DNA of 64,000 nt, from the NCBI RefSeq assembly GCF_014648355.1, contig NZ_BMQY01000013.1, positions 62,001-126,000 on the forward strand, read 5' to 3'. Both the position numbers and the translations under genes were made by a program. This DNA comes from Couchioplanes azureus (GTDB lineage Bacteria > Actinomycetota > Actinomycetes > Mycobacteriales > Micromonosporaceae). Shown here in pieces: positions 18,547-26,929 of the stretch; positions within the stretch are counted from its first letter, which is position 1, and every line of letters starts with the position of its first letter. The notes beneath the pieces were generated by a model. The model made no database searches. It was not told where the DNA came from and worked only from the letters and a program-made list of their open reading frames with translations.

Positions 18547-19398
18547 CCTATTAAGAAGCTCATCCGGAAACTCAAAAAGATTGAACAAAAGGCCTGCAAG
18601 ACAAAGAAGGCCGACAGCTTCGCCCCCGACACGCCCGTCCTCCTCGCCGATGGCAGCCACAGAGCAATCCGTGACGTCCGGACCGGCGACCATGTCCTTG
18701 CTACCGATCCCGAAACGGGCAACACTCAGCCGAAGCCCGTCACGGCCCTGCACCGCAATCTCGATACCGAACTCGCCGACATCAGCATCCGCTCAACGAA
18801 CGGCCGACGCGCCACACTGGAGACCACCCAGAATCATCCCTTCTGGAACAACACCAGCAAACAATGGACCGACGCCGCGGCACTTAAACCTGGCACCAAC
18901 CTCCGAACTCCTCGCGGTGGCCGCGCCACGGTCAGCACCACTCGGGTCCACCGAGGCAGCCGCTACATGCATAACCTCACCGTCGCCGATATTCACACCT
19001 ATTATGTGCTCGTCGGCAACGCTGAAGTCCTTGTGCACAACGCGTCCTGCCAGTTTTGGTCGCCAATCGACTACAATGGCCAGCGCATATATCAGCGAGA
19101 CGATCTTATGAATCCGCACTTCGTTTCACCTGTGGACAAGTACGGTCGGACCAACCTCAAGAGAATGCAGCAGGGATTGGCTCCGATGGGCCCGGACGGT
19201 AAGCCACTGAACCTCCACCACATGCTTCAAACCCAGGACGGGCCGATCGCCGAGGTGACGCACTCCATGCACTTCGACAACTACTATGAGCTACATTGGA
19301 AGGTGGGTACCAAGATCCCTAGCGGAATCGATCGCAAAGCCTTCGAAGCCTGGAAGTCTCAGTACTGGAAAGATAGAGCGAAAGGGTTGGGTGAATGA
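18547..19398 (+). pseudogene. Orphan polymorphic-toxin module: Hint domain plus LHH nuclease, no start codon
   Basis: The frame is open from just after TAG at 18544-18546 to TGA at 19398, about 283 codons. It has no ATG, GTG or TTG before ATG 18967, which lies inside the Hint domain. The Hint part begins DSFAPDTPVLLADGSHRAI and ends HTYYVLVGNAEVLVHNAS. The toxin part contains the LHH nuclease signature PLNLHHMLQTQDGPIAEVTHS. The Cys expected at the start of Hint is missing (KKADSF). Such displaced tips are known in polymorphic toxin systems as cassettes that recombine onto a full-length gene. It overlaps the SUKH immunity gene by a few bases. By itself it should not be secreted. Confidence 0.75.
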
Positions 19399-19889
19399 TG
19401 AGCGCAATCGAGGCTAGTGAGCGGCTGATCGAGCTGGTTCGCGCGAACGACGACATCGCAAACTTTGCAGACGGGTGCGATGCAGGGACGATCGCCGCCG
19501 CTGAGCGTGATCTAGGCGCACCGCTCCCTCCCTCGTACCGCCGCCTAGTCGAAGAATTCGGGACGTGGGATATCGCTGGCCAGGAGTTCCTCGGCGTTTA
19601 CCAGACGCCCGCCATGGGACAAAAGCTGCTCGGCTCGGTAACTGAGACTCTGGAGGCTCGAAGCCGGTACGGCATGCCTGCAGACTTGATTGCCGTGATG
19701 TTCGACGGGATGGGCAACTTGATCGTGCTCGATTGCTCCCAAGTGGACGGGGAGAGTGAGTGCCCGGTCTTGGTCTGGAATCCTGGCGTCGCGGACCGTC
19801 AGGGCATGGAGAAGGTTGGCGACAATTTCGGCACTTTCGCCCTATCGCTGTGCCAACGGGCTGTGACTCAGTGGCGAGAACCTAGCTAA
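19395..19889 (+). CDS. SMI1/KNR4 (SUKH) family immunity protein
   Basis: A 164-residue protein. It has the SUKH pattern: an N-terminal helix, then GTIAAAERDLGAPLPPSYRRL, split as GTIAAAERDLG and APLPPSYRRLVEEFG, the FLGVYQTP strand and a C-terminal FALSLCQRAV helix. SUKH proteins are common immunity partners of nuclease polymorphic toxins. Its ATG overlaps the end of the LHH toxin module, so it most likely neutralises that toxin. A strong terminator follows at 19905-19939. Confidence 0.85.
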   Translation: MMSAIEASERLIELVRANDDIANFADGCDAGTIAAAERDLGAPLPPSYRRLVEEFGTWDIAGQEFLGVYQTPAMGQKLLGSVTETLEARSRYGMPADLIAVMFDGMGNLIVLDCSQVDGESECPVLVWNPGVADRQGMEKVGDNFGTFALSLCQRAVTQWREPS

Positions 19890-19904
19890 ACTGAACTGGC
19901 ACCA

Positions 19905-19939
19905 GAAGAGCCTCGCCAGGTTTCCTGGCGAGGCTCTTC
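19905..19939 (+). terminator. Strong intrinsic terminator after the SUKH gene
   Basis: A perfect 16-base inverted repeat (GAAGAGCCTCGCCAGG) with a TTT loop, followed by a CTTTCTT tract. It ends the toxin-immunity unit. Confidence 0.85.
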
Positions 19940-19974
19940 CTTTCTTGCTCCGCCGCAGGCGAGTAGCGGAAGGC

Positions 19975-20067
19975 CAGCTCTCGTGGCAGTTACCTGCCGG
20001 CAAGGTGGAATCCGGCGAATCCGGCGACAGGGCTGCCGTCCGGGAGACGCTCGAGGAAACTGGCTAG
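19975..20067 (+). pseudogene. Nudix hydrolase fragment
   Basis: A 30-codon stretch reads WQLPAGKVESGESGD then RAAVRETLEETG and stops at TAG 20065. It contains a complete Nudix box (GX5EX7REUXEEXG). Nothing homologous continues on either side: a terminator lies upstream and an IS scar follows. It is a remnant. Confidence 0.65.
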
Positions 20068-20088
20068 CTGTTGAAGCCGTTCGCGCCT

Positions 20089-20405
20089 AGTACTGCAACG
20101 GCAGTAAGCAGTCGGAACGTATCGATGAGCGGCTCGTTGTGCCGGTCATGGCGGATGTCGATGTGGCCTGCTGGCCGGCGGAGTTGGACCGGTTGCATGC
20201 CCGGTTCGCGCATCGTTTCGCGCGGTCTGCGCCATTTCGACGGGCTCGGCAGTACCTGTCTGGGCTGGTCAGTGGCTTGGATCGGGCGAACGGGTGGGCC
20301 CTGGCAGAGCCGGCGGGAGATGTGTCGTCGGACGGGATGCAACGCCTGTTGCGGTGGGCGAACTGGGACGTCGACGCTGCGGTATTCACTGCTTCCCCAG
20401 GGTGA
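20089..20405 (+). mobile_element. Truncated IS701-family insertion sequence (N-terminus of transposase)
   Basis: A terminal-repeat-like AGTACTGCAACGGCAGTAAG lies at 20091-20110. The frame from ATG 20139 reads 88 residues with RFARSAPFRRARQYLSGL and GDVSSDGMQRLLRWANWD, the N-terminal signature of IS701-type DDE transposases. It then stops; the catalytic part is absent. A non-autonomous scar. Confidence 0.65.
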
Positions 20406-20669
20406 CTACGGTGCGTGTAGGCCAGCGCACCGGGTGCGGGCAGCGACGGACCCAGCGCGCGTCGTCTGCGGCAGTTGAGGACATTCGTAGGAGCGGATGC
20501 GATCAAGCCTGTACGGGAGATGGAACCACCGACTCGGGGGTGAGCCCGCGGCGGATTTTCCTTTGTCGAAGTCCTTCAGTCAAGCGGGCTCATGCCGATC
20601 AGCAGGCTCGTGATCTATGCCGCCGTTGCGGTCAGCTTAGCTTCATGACAGTCACGGAAGGCAAAGTAC

Positions 20670-21014
20670 GTGAAACGTAGGAGGACTCCGCGCATAATCA
20701 AGATGACGTTCGCGGTAGTCGGATGCGCGCTGTTGAATATTTCTCCAGGCCCGGGCGAAATGCAGGCGAGCTTTAACGGAGAAATCATGAGCTACCTTGC
20801 CGCTCGGCGCCAGGCTGAAGGATGCGTCGGTTTCAGCCCTCAGGATATCCGCTGCTACGCCAGCCTCAGTGAAGCTCGCGAAGCTTACAGAGGCGAGGAC
20901 GCGGATTGGATAGTGTTCACGCATGGTGATCTTTATATAGATAAGGTCTGTGGAATTGCACTATCGCAATGTGAAGGTGATCCCTCCATTTTCCTTTACA
21001 CCCACCCTCGATGA
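20670..21014 (+). CDS. Small protein of unknown function, AT-richer than its surroundings
   Basis: A 114-residue protein from GTG 20670 with GGAAGG eight bases upstream. There is one N-terminal hydrophobic stretch (MTFAVVGCALLNI), possibly a signal or anchor, then a soluble domain with five Cys (for example GCVGFSPQDIRC and KVCGIALSQC). No family recognised. Base composition is clearly lower in GC than neighbouring genes, which suggests recent acquisition. Confidence 0.5.
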   Translation: MKRRRTPRIIKMTFAVVGCALLNISPGPGEMQASFNGEIMSYLAARRQAEGCVGFSPQDIRCYASLSEAREAYRGEDADWIVFTHGDLYIDKVCGIALSQCEGDPSIFLYTHPR

Positions 21015-21520
21015 GATGGGTGAGCGGATGGTTTTACGGTCAGCGCTTCTCTAGCACGGTCGCGCACGCGGGATGCGTGCTCGTATGTGGCTGCGGCTCG
21101 CCGCTTCGGCAAGACCACACCGCGGACCATCCCCAGGCCCCACTTCTCGAGAACAGGCAGGCTCTCTGAAGGTCGGTCCCGGATCTCGCTTCCGAGAGGT
21201 CGTGCTCGTTTGCTAGGCGCCAGGATCGCCCGTCGCCCTGTGACGGTCTTGCTGTTCATGGCGCCACATCAACGACCATGTGATGGCCGGCAGCGGGTTC
21301 TCCAACCCGGCGGTAGAGGACGGATACCTCCTGACGGGCGTCCTTGGTACAGCCGTTGAAGACGGTTGCGCGATTCGACCGGCACGCACTGCACCTGCAC
21401 AGCGAGGCCTGCGTCGGCACCACCGCCCGGGTCAGTTCGCGGACCGACGACACCTCAACTCGTCGAGCCGCCGACCGAATGGGCTCTGTAAACCAGCACT
21501 CCCAGTCCGGACGGAGATCG
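21015..21520. other. Region without a convincing gene
   Basis: About 500 bases. A minus-strand frame at 20996-21259 starts with ATG but has no ribosome site and no recognisable domain. Long plus-strand frames continue into the membrane protein gene but lack start signals. Confidence 0.35.
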
Positions 21521-22222
21521 ATGACTGCCGAGCCGCAACACAGCGAACTGTGGGGACAACATTCCCCCCATCTGCCCGGCATGCCACCACAGTCCCAACT
21601 GCCGCACGGCGTGCCGCCGCAGGCATATCCGCCACCCGGCATGCCGTACCCGCCGCCCGTTTCACACGCTGGTTACGCTGCGCCCGGCTATCCGCAGGCC
21701 GGCCAGCCTGCCCTTGTGCCAGGTGGTGGCTATGGCTACTTCCCACCCGCGTACGCCCACAGCCTTCCCCACCAGCAGGTGCGACCCGTCCCGCGCCTCC
21801 CCGGAGTCGGCGGCGTGATCGTCGGCACCATCTTCCTGGGCGCGTTCGGCGCGTTCTTTGCGGCCTCGAAAGCGCGGTACGCCGCTTCGTTTGGCCTCTC
21901 GGGCAGAAAGTACTGGATCGCGTTCGCAGCCACGCTCGGCACCATGATGACGCTCGTGACCATCGGGATGTTGATCGACAAAAGCTCCCGGGTCGTCATG
22001 ACGCCGGCGTCGCTGGAGAACGCCATAGTGACGGAGAGCGACTTCCGGGACAGCGATGGGACCGCCGCGGTCGTGGAGGCCGCGTCCTGCGCTGCCGCGA
22101 ACGTCGACGACGACGGCACCGGCACCTACCGCTGCCTGATCGACTTCAAGGACGGCGACCGTGTGTCATACCAGGTGACGGTCGACTCCCGCGGCAACTG
22201 GGTGACCGACAACGGCGACTGA
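21521..22222 (+). CDS. Proline-rich membrane protein with DUF4333-like C-terminus
   Basis: A 233-residue protein from ATG 21521 with GGAG five bases upstream. Residues 1-95 are Pro/Gly/Tyr-rich and disordered (PPQAYPPPGMPYPPP). Two membrane segments follow (GVIVGTIFLGAFGAFFAA and FAATLGTMMTLVTIGMLI). The extracellular C-terminus has a Cys pair (CAAANVDDDGTGTYRC) and the VSYQVTVDSRGNW ending resembling DUF4333 domains. Exact function unknown. Confidence 0.65.
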   Translation: MTAEPQHSELWGQHSPHLPGMPPQSQLPHGVPPQAYPPPGMPYPPPVSHAGYAAPGYPQAGQPALVPGGGYGYFPPAYAHSLPHQQVRPVPRLPGVGGVIVGTIFLGAFGAFFAASKARYAASFGLSGRKYWIAFAATLGTMMTLVTIGMLIDKSSRVVMTPASLENAIVTESDFRDSDGTAAVVEAASCAAANVDDDGTGTYRCLIDFKDGDRVSYQVTVDSRGNWVTDNGD

Positions 22223-22337
22223 CCGCCGGTGCCAGCTCTTCGCCCCCTGCCGGCACCCCGCGCCTGTGGCGACGTCGGGCCGGCAGCGGTCCGCAATGCT
22301 CGCGCGAGCATCTCTCGCGTTGGACCCTGGAGGGCGG

Positions 22338-22883
22338 CTAGGAAATCACACGGGCGAGCTGGCCGGGCGATACCGGCGGCGCCGTGCAGGTGGACCAGGT
22401 TCGGGTGATCACCGGCCCGGCAATCGCCCGAACCTGTGTCAGGACGTCAGAGACGTGGCGAGGAAGAACTCGGCGAAGCCGGCCACGGTACACACCGCCG
22501 CCCACAGCCCGAACCGGCGCGCGGAACGTGATCGCCATGCTATGTGTGCCTGCCACCGCGCCGGCGGCGAAGCGGCCGGCGTATGCGTCGTCTTCATCAA
22601 CCATGTAAGTGCCGACGGTTGCCAACGGGGTGAACGCCACAGTCAGGACGCCGGTTCTCGACGAGCAGGCAACCGCAGTCAAGCCGCAGCTGCGGTTGGT
22701 GGCATTGCTCAGGACGGCCCATCGGCGCGCGCTGGAGTCGTAGTAGACAGCGCCGTAGCGGTCTTCGGCGGCAACCGCGGTTGCCGCCTGCTGGCTGGGC
22801 TGGCTCCGCACGGCCCCGAGCACGCCCGGAACGGCAACAGTGGCCATGCCGGCGGCGAGTAGCACAGCCTGACTGGGTCTCAT
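22338..22883 (-). CDS. Secreted protein of unknown function
   Basis: A 181-residue protein whose ATG at 22883 has GGGAG five bases upstream. Residues 1-40 look like a signal peptide (QAVLLAAGMATVAVPGVLGA). The mature part contains AVYYDSSARRWAVLSNATNRSC and TYMVDEDDAYAGRFAAGAV, quoted in short pieces, with a Cys pair. The C-terminal 60 residues are Arg-rich and less protein-like, so the true end may have been altered. No family recognised. Confidence 0.5.
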   Translation of the reverse strand: MRPSQAVLLAAGMATVAVPGVLGAVRSQPSQQAATAVAAEDRYGAVYYDSSARRWAVLSNATNRSCGLTAVACSSRTGVLTVAFTPLATVGTYMVDEDDAYAGRFAAGAVAGTHSMAITFRAPVRAVGGGVYRGRLRRVLPRHVSDVLTQVRAIAGPVITRTWSTCTAPPVSPGQLARVIS

Positions 22884-23114
22884 TAAATCTCCCGAGGGGT
22901 GCCGCGGTCAGCTCGCCGCAGGATGAGCGTGGGCAGTTGTGCCATGCCTCGTATTTGCCCAGCACAACCGCCACCACAGTCCCCGGGCAACTAGTGCAGC
23001 CGCCGGGATTGACTGTTTGGCCCCGCATCGCGGACCGGTCGCGGCGGCTTGAGGATGATCGGCTATTACGCTCCCCCGCCTCGCCACGCTCCCCAAGCTG
23101 GCGAAACTCCGAAC

Positions 23115-23343
23115 AGCGGCCCGAGCTGACGCATGGTCAAGTTCGCCGCCAGTACACAGCCACCATCACCATTCGATCCGCCAGGTCCGAAGCCCAGGGC
23201 CGACCCGGACGGCCGTCGGCGACGTCATCACCGCGGCGGCGCGCGACCAACCAGACCAGCCGGCGGAGCTGCGCCGAGCTCAGACCGGTGAAACGGATCC
23301 ATTCCTGACGGCGACGGATACACCTGAATCCATCTAATCGATG
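23115..23343 (-). mobile_element. IS5-family transposase N-terminal remnant
   Basis: The minus strand reads WIRFTGLSSAQLRRLVWLVA and GRPGRPWASDLADRMVMVAVYWRRT, split by a disordered arginine stretch, then TGA. In another frame LTMRQLGPLFGVSPA follows. This is the N-terminal part of an IS5-type transposase, frameshifted and truncated. Confidence 0.6.
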
Positions 23344-23443
23344 GCCTTGACCCAAATCACTGGGTCGAAGTTGTCACCCGAACCGGTATACCCGCGTCGA
23401 GGCGGCTTTTCACGAGCTGCACGTCGACCACGGGGCAGCCGAC

Positions 23444-23897
23444 TCTTCCCGGCCGTCAGGGCCGGCCTCCGTAGCGGCATCAACGCGGTCAACGTGTGGG
23501 ACGGCTCCGGGGACTCTTCGCGGCCGTCAGGACCGGGCTCCCGTAGCGGCGCCTCCTGGCCGATACCGAGATAGGGCCGATCCTTCGCTCTTCCCGGCCG
23601 TTAAGGCCGAGCTCCGTAGCGGCGCGCTGCTCAAGCCACCCTTTCGGACCTGGCCCGGCCTCTTCCCGGCCGTCAAGGGCCGGACTCCTTAGCCGCCTGG
23701 CGCCCTGGTAGCACAGCAGAGGCCGGCCAGCCCACTTCCTGCTCATGGCCCGCAGCTGCAGCAGTTCCACCTCGGCGCCGCTGGCGTCCCATTTCCCGGC
23801 CGTCGGGGTAGGGCTCGGTAGAGGCCCATCGCCGCGGTGCTGGACGCCTCCCACCAGCGTGCTCTTCCCGGCCGTAAAGCCGGGCTCCGTAGCGGCA
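23444..23897. CRISPR. Second decayed CRISPR-like array (36-base repeats), no cas genes
   Basis: Repeat copies lie at 23444-23479, 23515-23551, 23589-23624, 23661-23697, 23790-23826 and 23863-23897. Each begins CTCTTCCCGGCCGT (the fifth CATTTCCCGGCCGT), has a G/C-rich palindromic core GGCCGTCAAGGCC-like, and ends GCTCCGTAGCGGC. Spacers of 35-37 bases are unlike one another; a 92-base gap after the fourth repeat suggests one lost or unrecognisable repeat. Repeat length and period of about 73 bases differ from the array at 17733. Only about 40 bases separate it from the tRNA-Leu remnant. Copies differ from one another, so the array looks inactive. Confidence 0.7.
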
Positions 23898-23937
23898 GGT
23901 AGTGCCTCAGAGTCTTAGTGATGGCCCATCCGGCTGG

Positions 23938-24034
23938 GGCCGACTGGCGGAAGAGAAGTACACTTTTGCACATGAGAATGGATGCCCTTGTGGTATCCGT
24001 ACCACTCGTGGGGGTTCAAGTCCCCCCTCGGACA
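23938..24034 (+). tRNA. tRNA-Leu remnant with intact T arm and 3' acceptor strand
   Basis: The last 28 bases are a perfect tRNA 3' end: a five-base-pair T stem around TTCAAGT, then acceptor strand CTCGGAC and discriminator A. This matches the actinobacterial tRNA-Leu whose acceptor is GTCCGAG/CTCGGAC. A hairpin GTGGTA-TCCG-TACCAC just upstream fits the long variable arm. Upstream, TGGCGGAA fits the D-arm, but the 5' acceptor strand (GGCCGAC) has two mismatches, no good anticodon stem forms, and the total is long. The gene is probably broken, or only the 3' end is retained as an attachment site. Confidence 0.5.
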
Positions 24035-24036
24035 CA
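24028..24036 (+). other. Attachment-site copy A (TCGGACACA) at the tRNA-Leu 3' end
   Basis: This nonamer is the end of the tRNA-Leu sequence and the crossover-like boundary with the first recombinase module. To its right GTATTTCCACACGAG is identical to the right flank of copy C at 36526; to its left the sequence is tRNA-like only here. Confidence 0.6.
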
Positions 24037-24069
24037 GTATTTCCACACGAGTCGTGAGAGATGCTCACG

Positions 24070-25556
24070 TCAATGCTGATCCCCGTCCAGTTGGGCGGGG
24101 ATTTTCGCGTGTAGGGCCGCAGGAAGCAGTGCGGGGGTGAGCGGCATCCTGGTGTCCTCGGTTTCGACGATCCAGCCGTCGTGGTCACCAACCAGGACGA
24201 TGTGATGGTGGCGCAGTTCGTCAGCGATGGCTGCCGGGCTGGCGTGTGGTAGTCGTGGGTGTGTGCAGGCGAGCGTGGGGTTGCGCTGGAGCAGGTCGAC
24301 GAGATGGTCCTCGCGGCAGTAGAGGATGCGCGGCCGGACCGGGTTGGGTGAACTGACGCTGGTACGGCCGTGCCGACAGCGGTAGCCGGCGCGGCCGTGG
24401 GTCCAGTGGGCGTCGAGAGCGCGTCCGCAGATGCCACAGACCACAAGCCCAGTCAGGGCGTAGCGACGCACGATGCCGTCGGCCGGAACCGGTGCAGTGT
24501 GAATCTGCTGGACGGTGACGAAGTCGGCCTCGCTGACGAGAGCGGGATGAGCCAGCTCCGCAGAGATCGCCCACTGAGTCGCAGAGTTCCACCGCAACGT
24601 GTCCCGCTGCCGGGTGAGCCTCCGGACGGGCTCAGCGTCATCATGCTCAATGTGCTGCGGTTCCAGACCTGGCGGCCGGTGTAACGCGGGTTGCCCAGGA
24701 TCGCCGCTACGGTGGTGAGCATCCATGCCGTACCGCTGCGATGCCGATTTCTGTCCCGGTCCGCCCTCGACGGGCACGGCACACGACGCTCGTTGAGCTC
24801 CCGGGCGATCCGCGCGACGCTGCGCCCGGCGAGCCGCTGGGCAAAGATCCACCGTACGGTCGCGGCGGTGCACGGGTCCGGTTCCAGATGGCGCAGACGC
24901 CGGCCCCAGGCGGCATGCGCACGGTTCGGGTGCGGTCCGGCGTCGACCAGCCGATAGCCGTAGGGTGGTCGGCCCCCGAGGTGACGACCCTGCAGCTCGG
25001 TCTGGGCACGCATCGCCGCAATGACCCGGTAACGGGCCTTGGCGACCTCCCGCTGGGAACGCACCCCGAGCAGATCGAGCAACGCGAGCTGGCGGGGATT
25101 GTCGAAGTCGACTGGGCCGTAGGTTTCAGGCAGCCACAAAGTGATGCTGTGCCGGCGCAGCAGTGGGATCAATTGATCGAGCTGCTGGCCCTGGAACGCC
25201 CGCTCGTACTCCCCGACCACTAAGGCGTCGAACGCTCGATTGCTGCCGCACAGGTCGCCCAGGAGGCGTGCCGCCTCCGGCCGGTCCGGCCACGCGGTCC
25301 GCCGCGACACGCCGACGTCGAAGTACTCGGCGACGAAGTGACCGTGTTCGGCGGTCAGCTCGGTTGCCGCGGTGAGTTGCCAGTGCCGCGACGAGCCGTG
25401 GTCTTGATGGTCGGCCGTGGAGATCCGGCCGTAGAACGCAAACCGAAGCCCTTCGCTCTCGGCCGGCCGATAGCGTCGCGGGCCAACCTTGCGCTGTACC
25501 GCGGCCCATTGCAATAACGGGCCGCTCGGTGCTCGGGCTGGGAGGTGAACTGTCAT
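24070..25556 (-). pseudogene. Large serine recombinase Int1, inactivated by a one-base deletion
   Basis: From ATG 25556 the protein reads FAFYGRISTADHQDHGSS (resolvase catalytic start), then GVSRRTAWPDRPEAARLL, GRPPYGYRLVDAGPHPN of the recombinase domain and CGICGRALDAHWTHGRAGYRC of the zinc ribbon. Compared with the intact paralogue at 36568-38052, one base is missing near 24658 (TGCTGCGG here, TGCTGCCGG there), which shifts the frame after GRQVWNR. The remaining 190 codons continue in another frame to TGA at 24070. Large serine recombinases integrate and excise mobile elements; this one should be dead unless frameshifting occurs. Confidence 0.85.
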
Positions 25557-25695
25557 AACGCCCTCGACCTTGACTGATCCGGCGCGATGCTCTTGGTTCA
25601 GTGCGGAATCGGCCAGCTCAAGCGCTCGGCCGGATGAAGATGGCGGCGAGGCGACGATTCCTCGGAGTGCACTGTAGGCAATCAATCGGACCGTT

Positions 25696-26922
25696 CTACG
25701 GCACTAGTGCGCCCAGCATCTGCTGGTAGGCGGCTGGGTGCACAACCGGGATGCCGTACCGGCGGGCGGCTTTGGCTTTCCCTGACATGGAGTCGGGATC
25801 CGCAGCGATGAGCAGCTTGGTCTTCTTGGTGACGTTGTCACCGACTTGGAGCCCCGCAGCGACCGCCTGCGTCTGCCACTGGTCGCGTGGTGGAGTCATG
25901 GTGCCGGTGAAGACGACAAGGTCGCCTGGCTGGAGCTGCCACAGTTGGCGGGCGAGGACGTTGCCGACCTGAGTCGTTGGTGTGCCGGCCGCGGTCAGTG
26001 CTTGATCTACTGAGTTGGCGGGCAGGCCGAGTAGGAGGGCCACGGTGTCGAGGTCGTGTCGCTCGGCCGCGGTAAGAAGGTCGTCGGCGAGGGCGACGCA
26101 GGTGAGTTGGTTGAGGTACTGCTCGTGCAGGTAGACAACGTCGGCACGGGCCAGTCCTAGCGTCTCCGCCGTGTCGACGAGGGCGTCGGCTTCGGTGGCG
26201 GATATGTGCCGGTCGAGGAGGGCTTGGTCGAGGAGGTCGAGGTAGGCGTCCGCGCGTGGTTCTCGCTGTCGGGGAAGCCGGTCGATGAGACGGGCGAGGA
26301 AGTGCTCTTGTCGCTGCTCGGCAGAGGTCCGCTGTACGGGCACCACCGTTGAGAGCGGCAGGTCAGGCCACTGGATCGTCGCAGCCTGTGCGACGGTGGT
26401 AGCCCATGGGGGCGGGGATCCTGCGGCGGTGAGGTAGTAGGCGAGCAAGTCCGCTGCGGCTTGGGCGTCATGCAGTGCGGAGTGGGCCTTGTGCGCCGGC
26501 AGGCCCGCGGCGCGTCGGCAGTCGTGCAGGCTGCGGGACGCGGTGGGGATGAAATGCGCTGCCAATTGCATCGTGCAGAGGCCGGCGTTGGCGTCCACGG
26601 GTGCCGTGATGCCGATTCGCTCATATTCGGCGGTGAGGAACATGGCGTCGAAGCGGAGGTTGTGAGCCACCAGCACGCGGCCGGTCAACCGGCGGCCCAG
26701 GTCTCCTGCCAAGTCTGCGAAAGCGGGCGCCCGACGTGCTTCTGTCGCCGAGATGCCGTGAATGTGCTGCGGCCCCAAGTCGCGGTTCGGGTTGACGAGG
26801 CTGCACCACTGGTCCTGCACGCAACCGTGCTCGTCGAGACGGATCACCGCGACTTCGATGAGCCGATCATGCCAGCTGGTCCGGAGACCGGTCGTCTCCA
26901 CGTCGATAACGGCGTACACCAC
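25696..26922 (-). CDS. DnaQ-like 3'-5' exonuclease fused to a BRCT domain
   Basis: A 408-residue protein from GTG 26922 with GGGAG six bases upstream. The N-terminal DEDDh exonuclease has VIDVETTG (Exo I), LVAHNLRFDAMFL (Exo II) and HSALHDAQAAADLL (Exo III). A linker of about 150 residues follows, then a C-terminal BRCT domain (GDLVVFTGTMTPPRD, LQVGDNVTKKTKLLIAADP, GIPVVHPAAYQQML). The fusion suggests a nuclease that acts at DNA breaks or nicks. It starts seven bases after the stop of the preceding gene, so the two form an operon. It is cargo of the first island module. Confidence 0.85.
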   Translation of the reverse strand: MVYAVIDVETTGLRTSWHDRLIEVAVIRLDEHGCVQDQWCSLVNPNRDLGPQHIHGISATEARRAPAFADLAGDLGRRLTGRVLVAHNLRFDAMFLTAEYERIGITAPVDANAGLCTMQLAAHFIPTASRSLHDCRRAAGLPAHKAHSALHDAQAAADLLAYYLTAAGSPPPWATTVAQAATIQWPDLPLSTVVPVQRTSAEQRQEHFLARLIDRLPRQREPRADAYLDLLDQALLDRHISATEADALVDTAETLGLARADVVYLHEQYLNQLTCVALADDLLTAAERHDLDTVALLLGLPANSVDQALTAAGTPTTQVGNVLARQLWQLQPGDLVVFTGTMTPPRDQWQTQAVAAGLQVGDNVTKKTKLLIAADPDSMSGKAKAARRYGIPVVHPAAYQQMLGALVP

Positions 26923-26929
26923 GACTCCC

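Noticed and set aside
20996..21259. An 87-residue minus-strand ORF starting with ATG
   Set aside because: No ribosome site, no recognisable domain, and it overlaps the end of the better supported gene at 20670.
23938..24034. A functional tRNA-Leu gene
   Set aside because: The T arm and 3' acceptor are canonical but the 5' acceptor has mismatches, the D stem is poor and no anticodon stem with T33 can be drawn; kept only as a remnant/attachment site.
24081..24103. ATCCCCG...CGGGGAT hairpin at the Int1 and Int2 3' ends as a dedicated terminator
   Set aside because: It overlaps the last codons and is followed by T residues only on the plus strand, so its role for the minus-strand gene is unclear.
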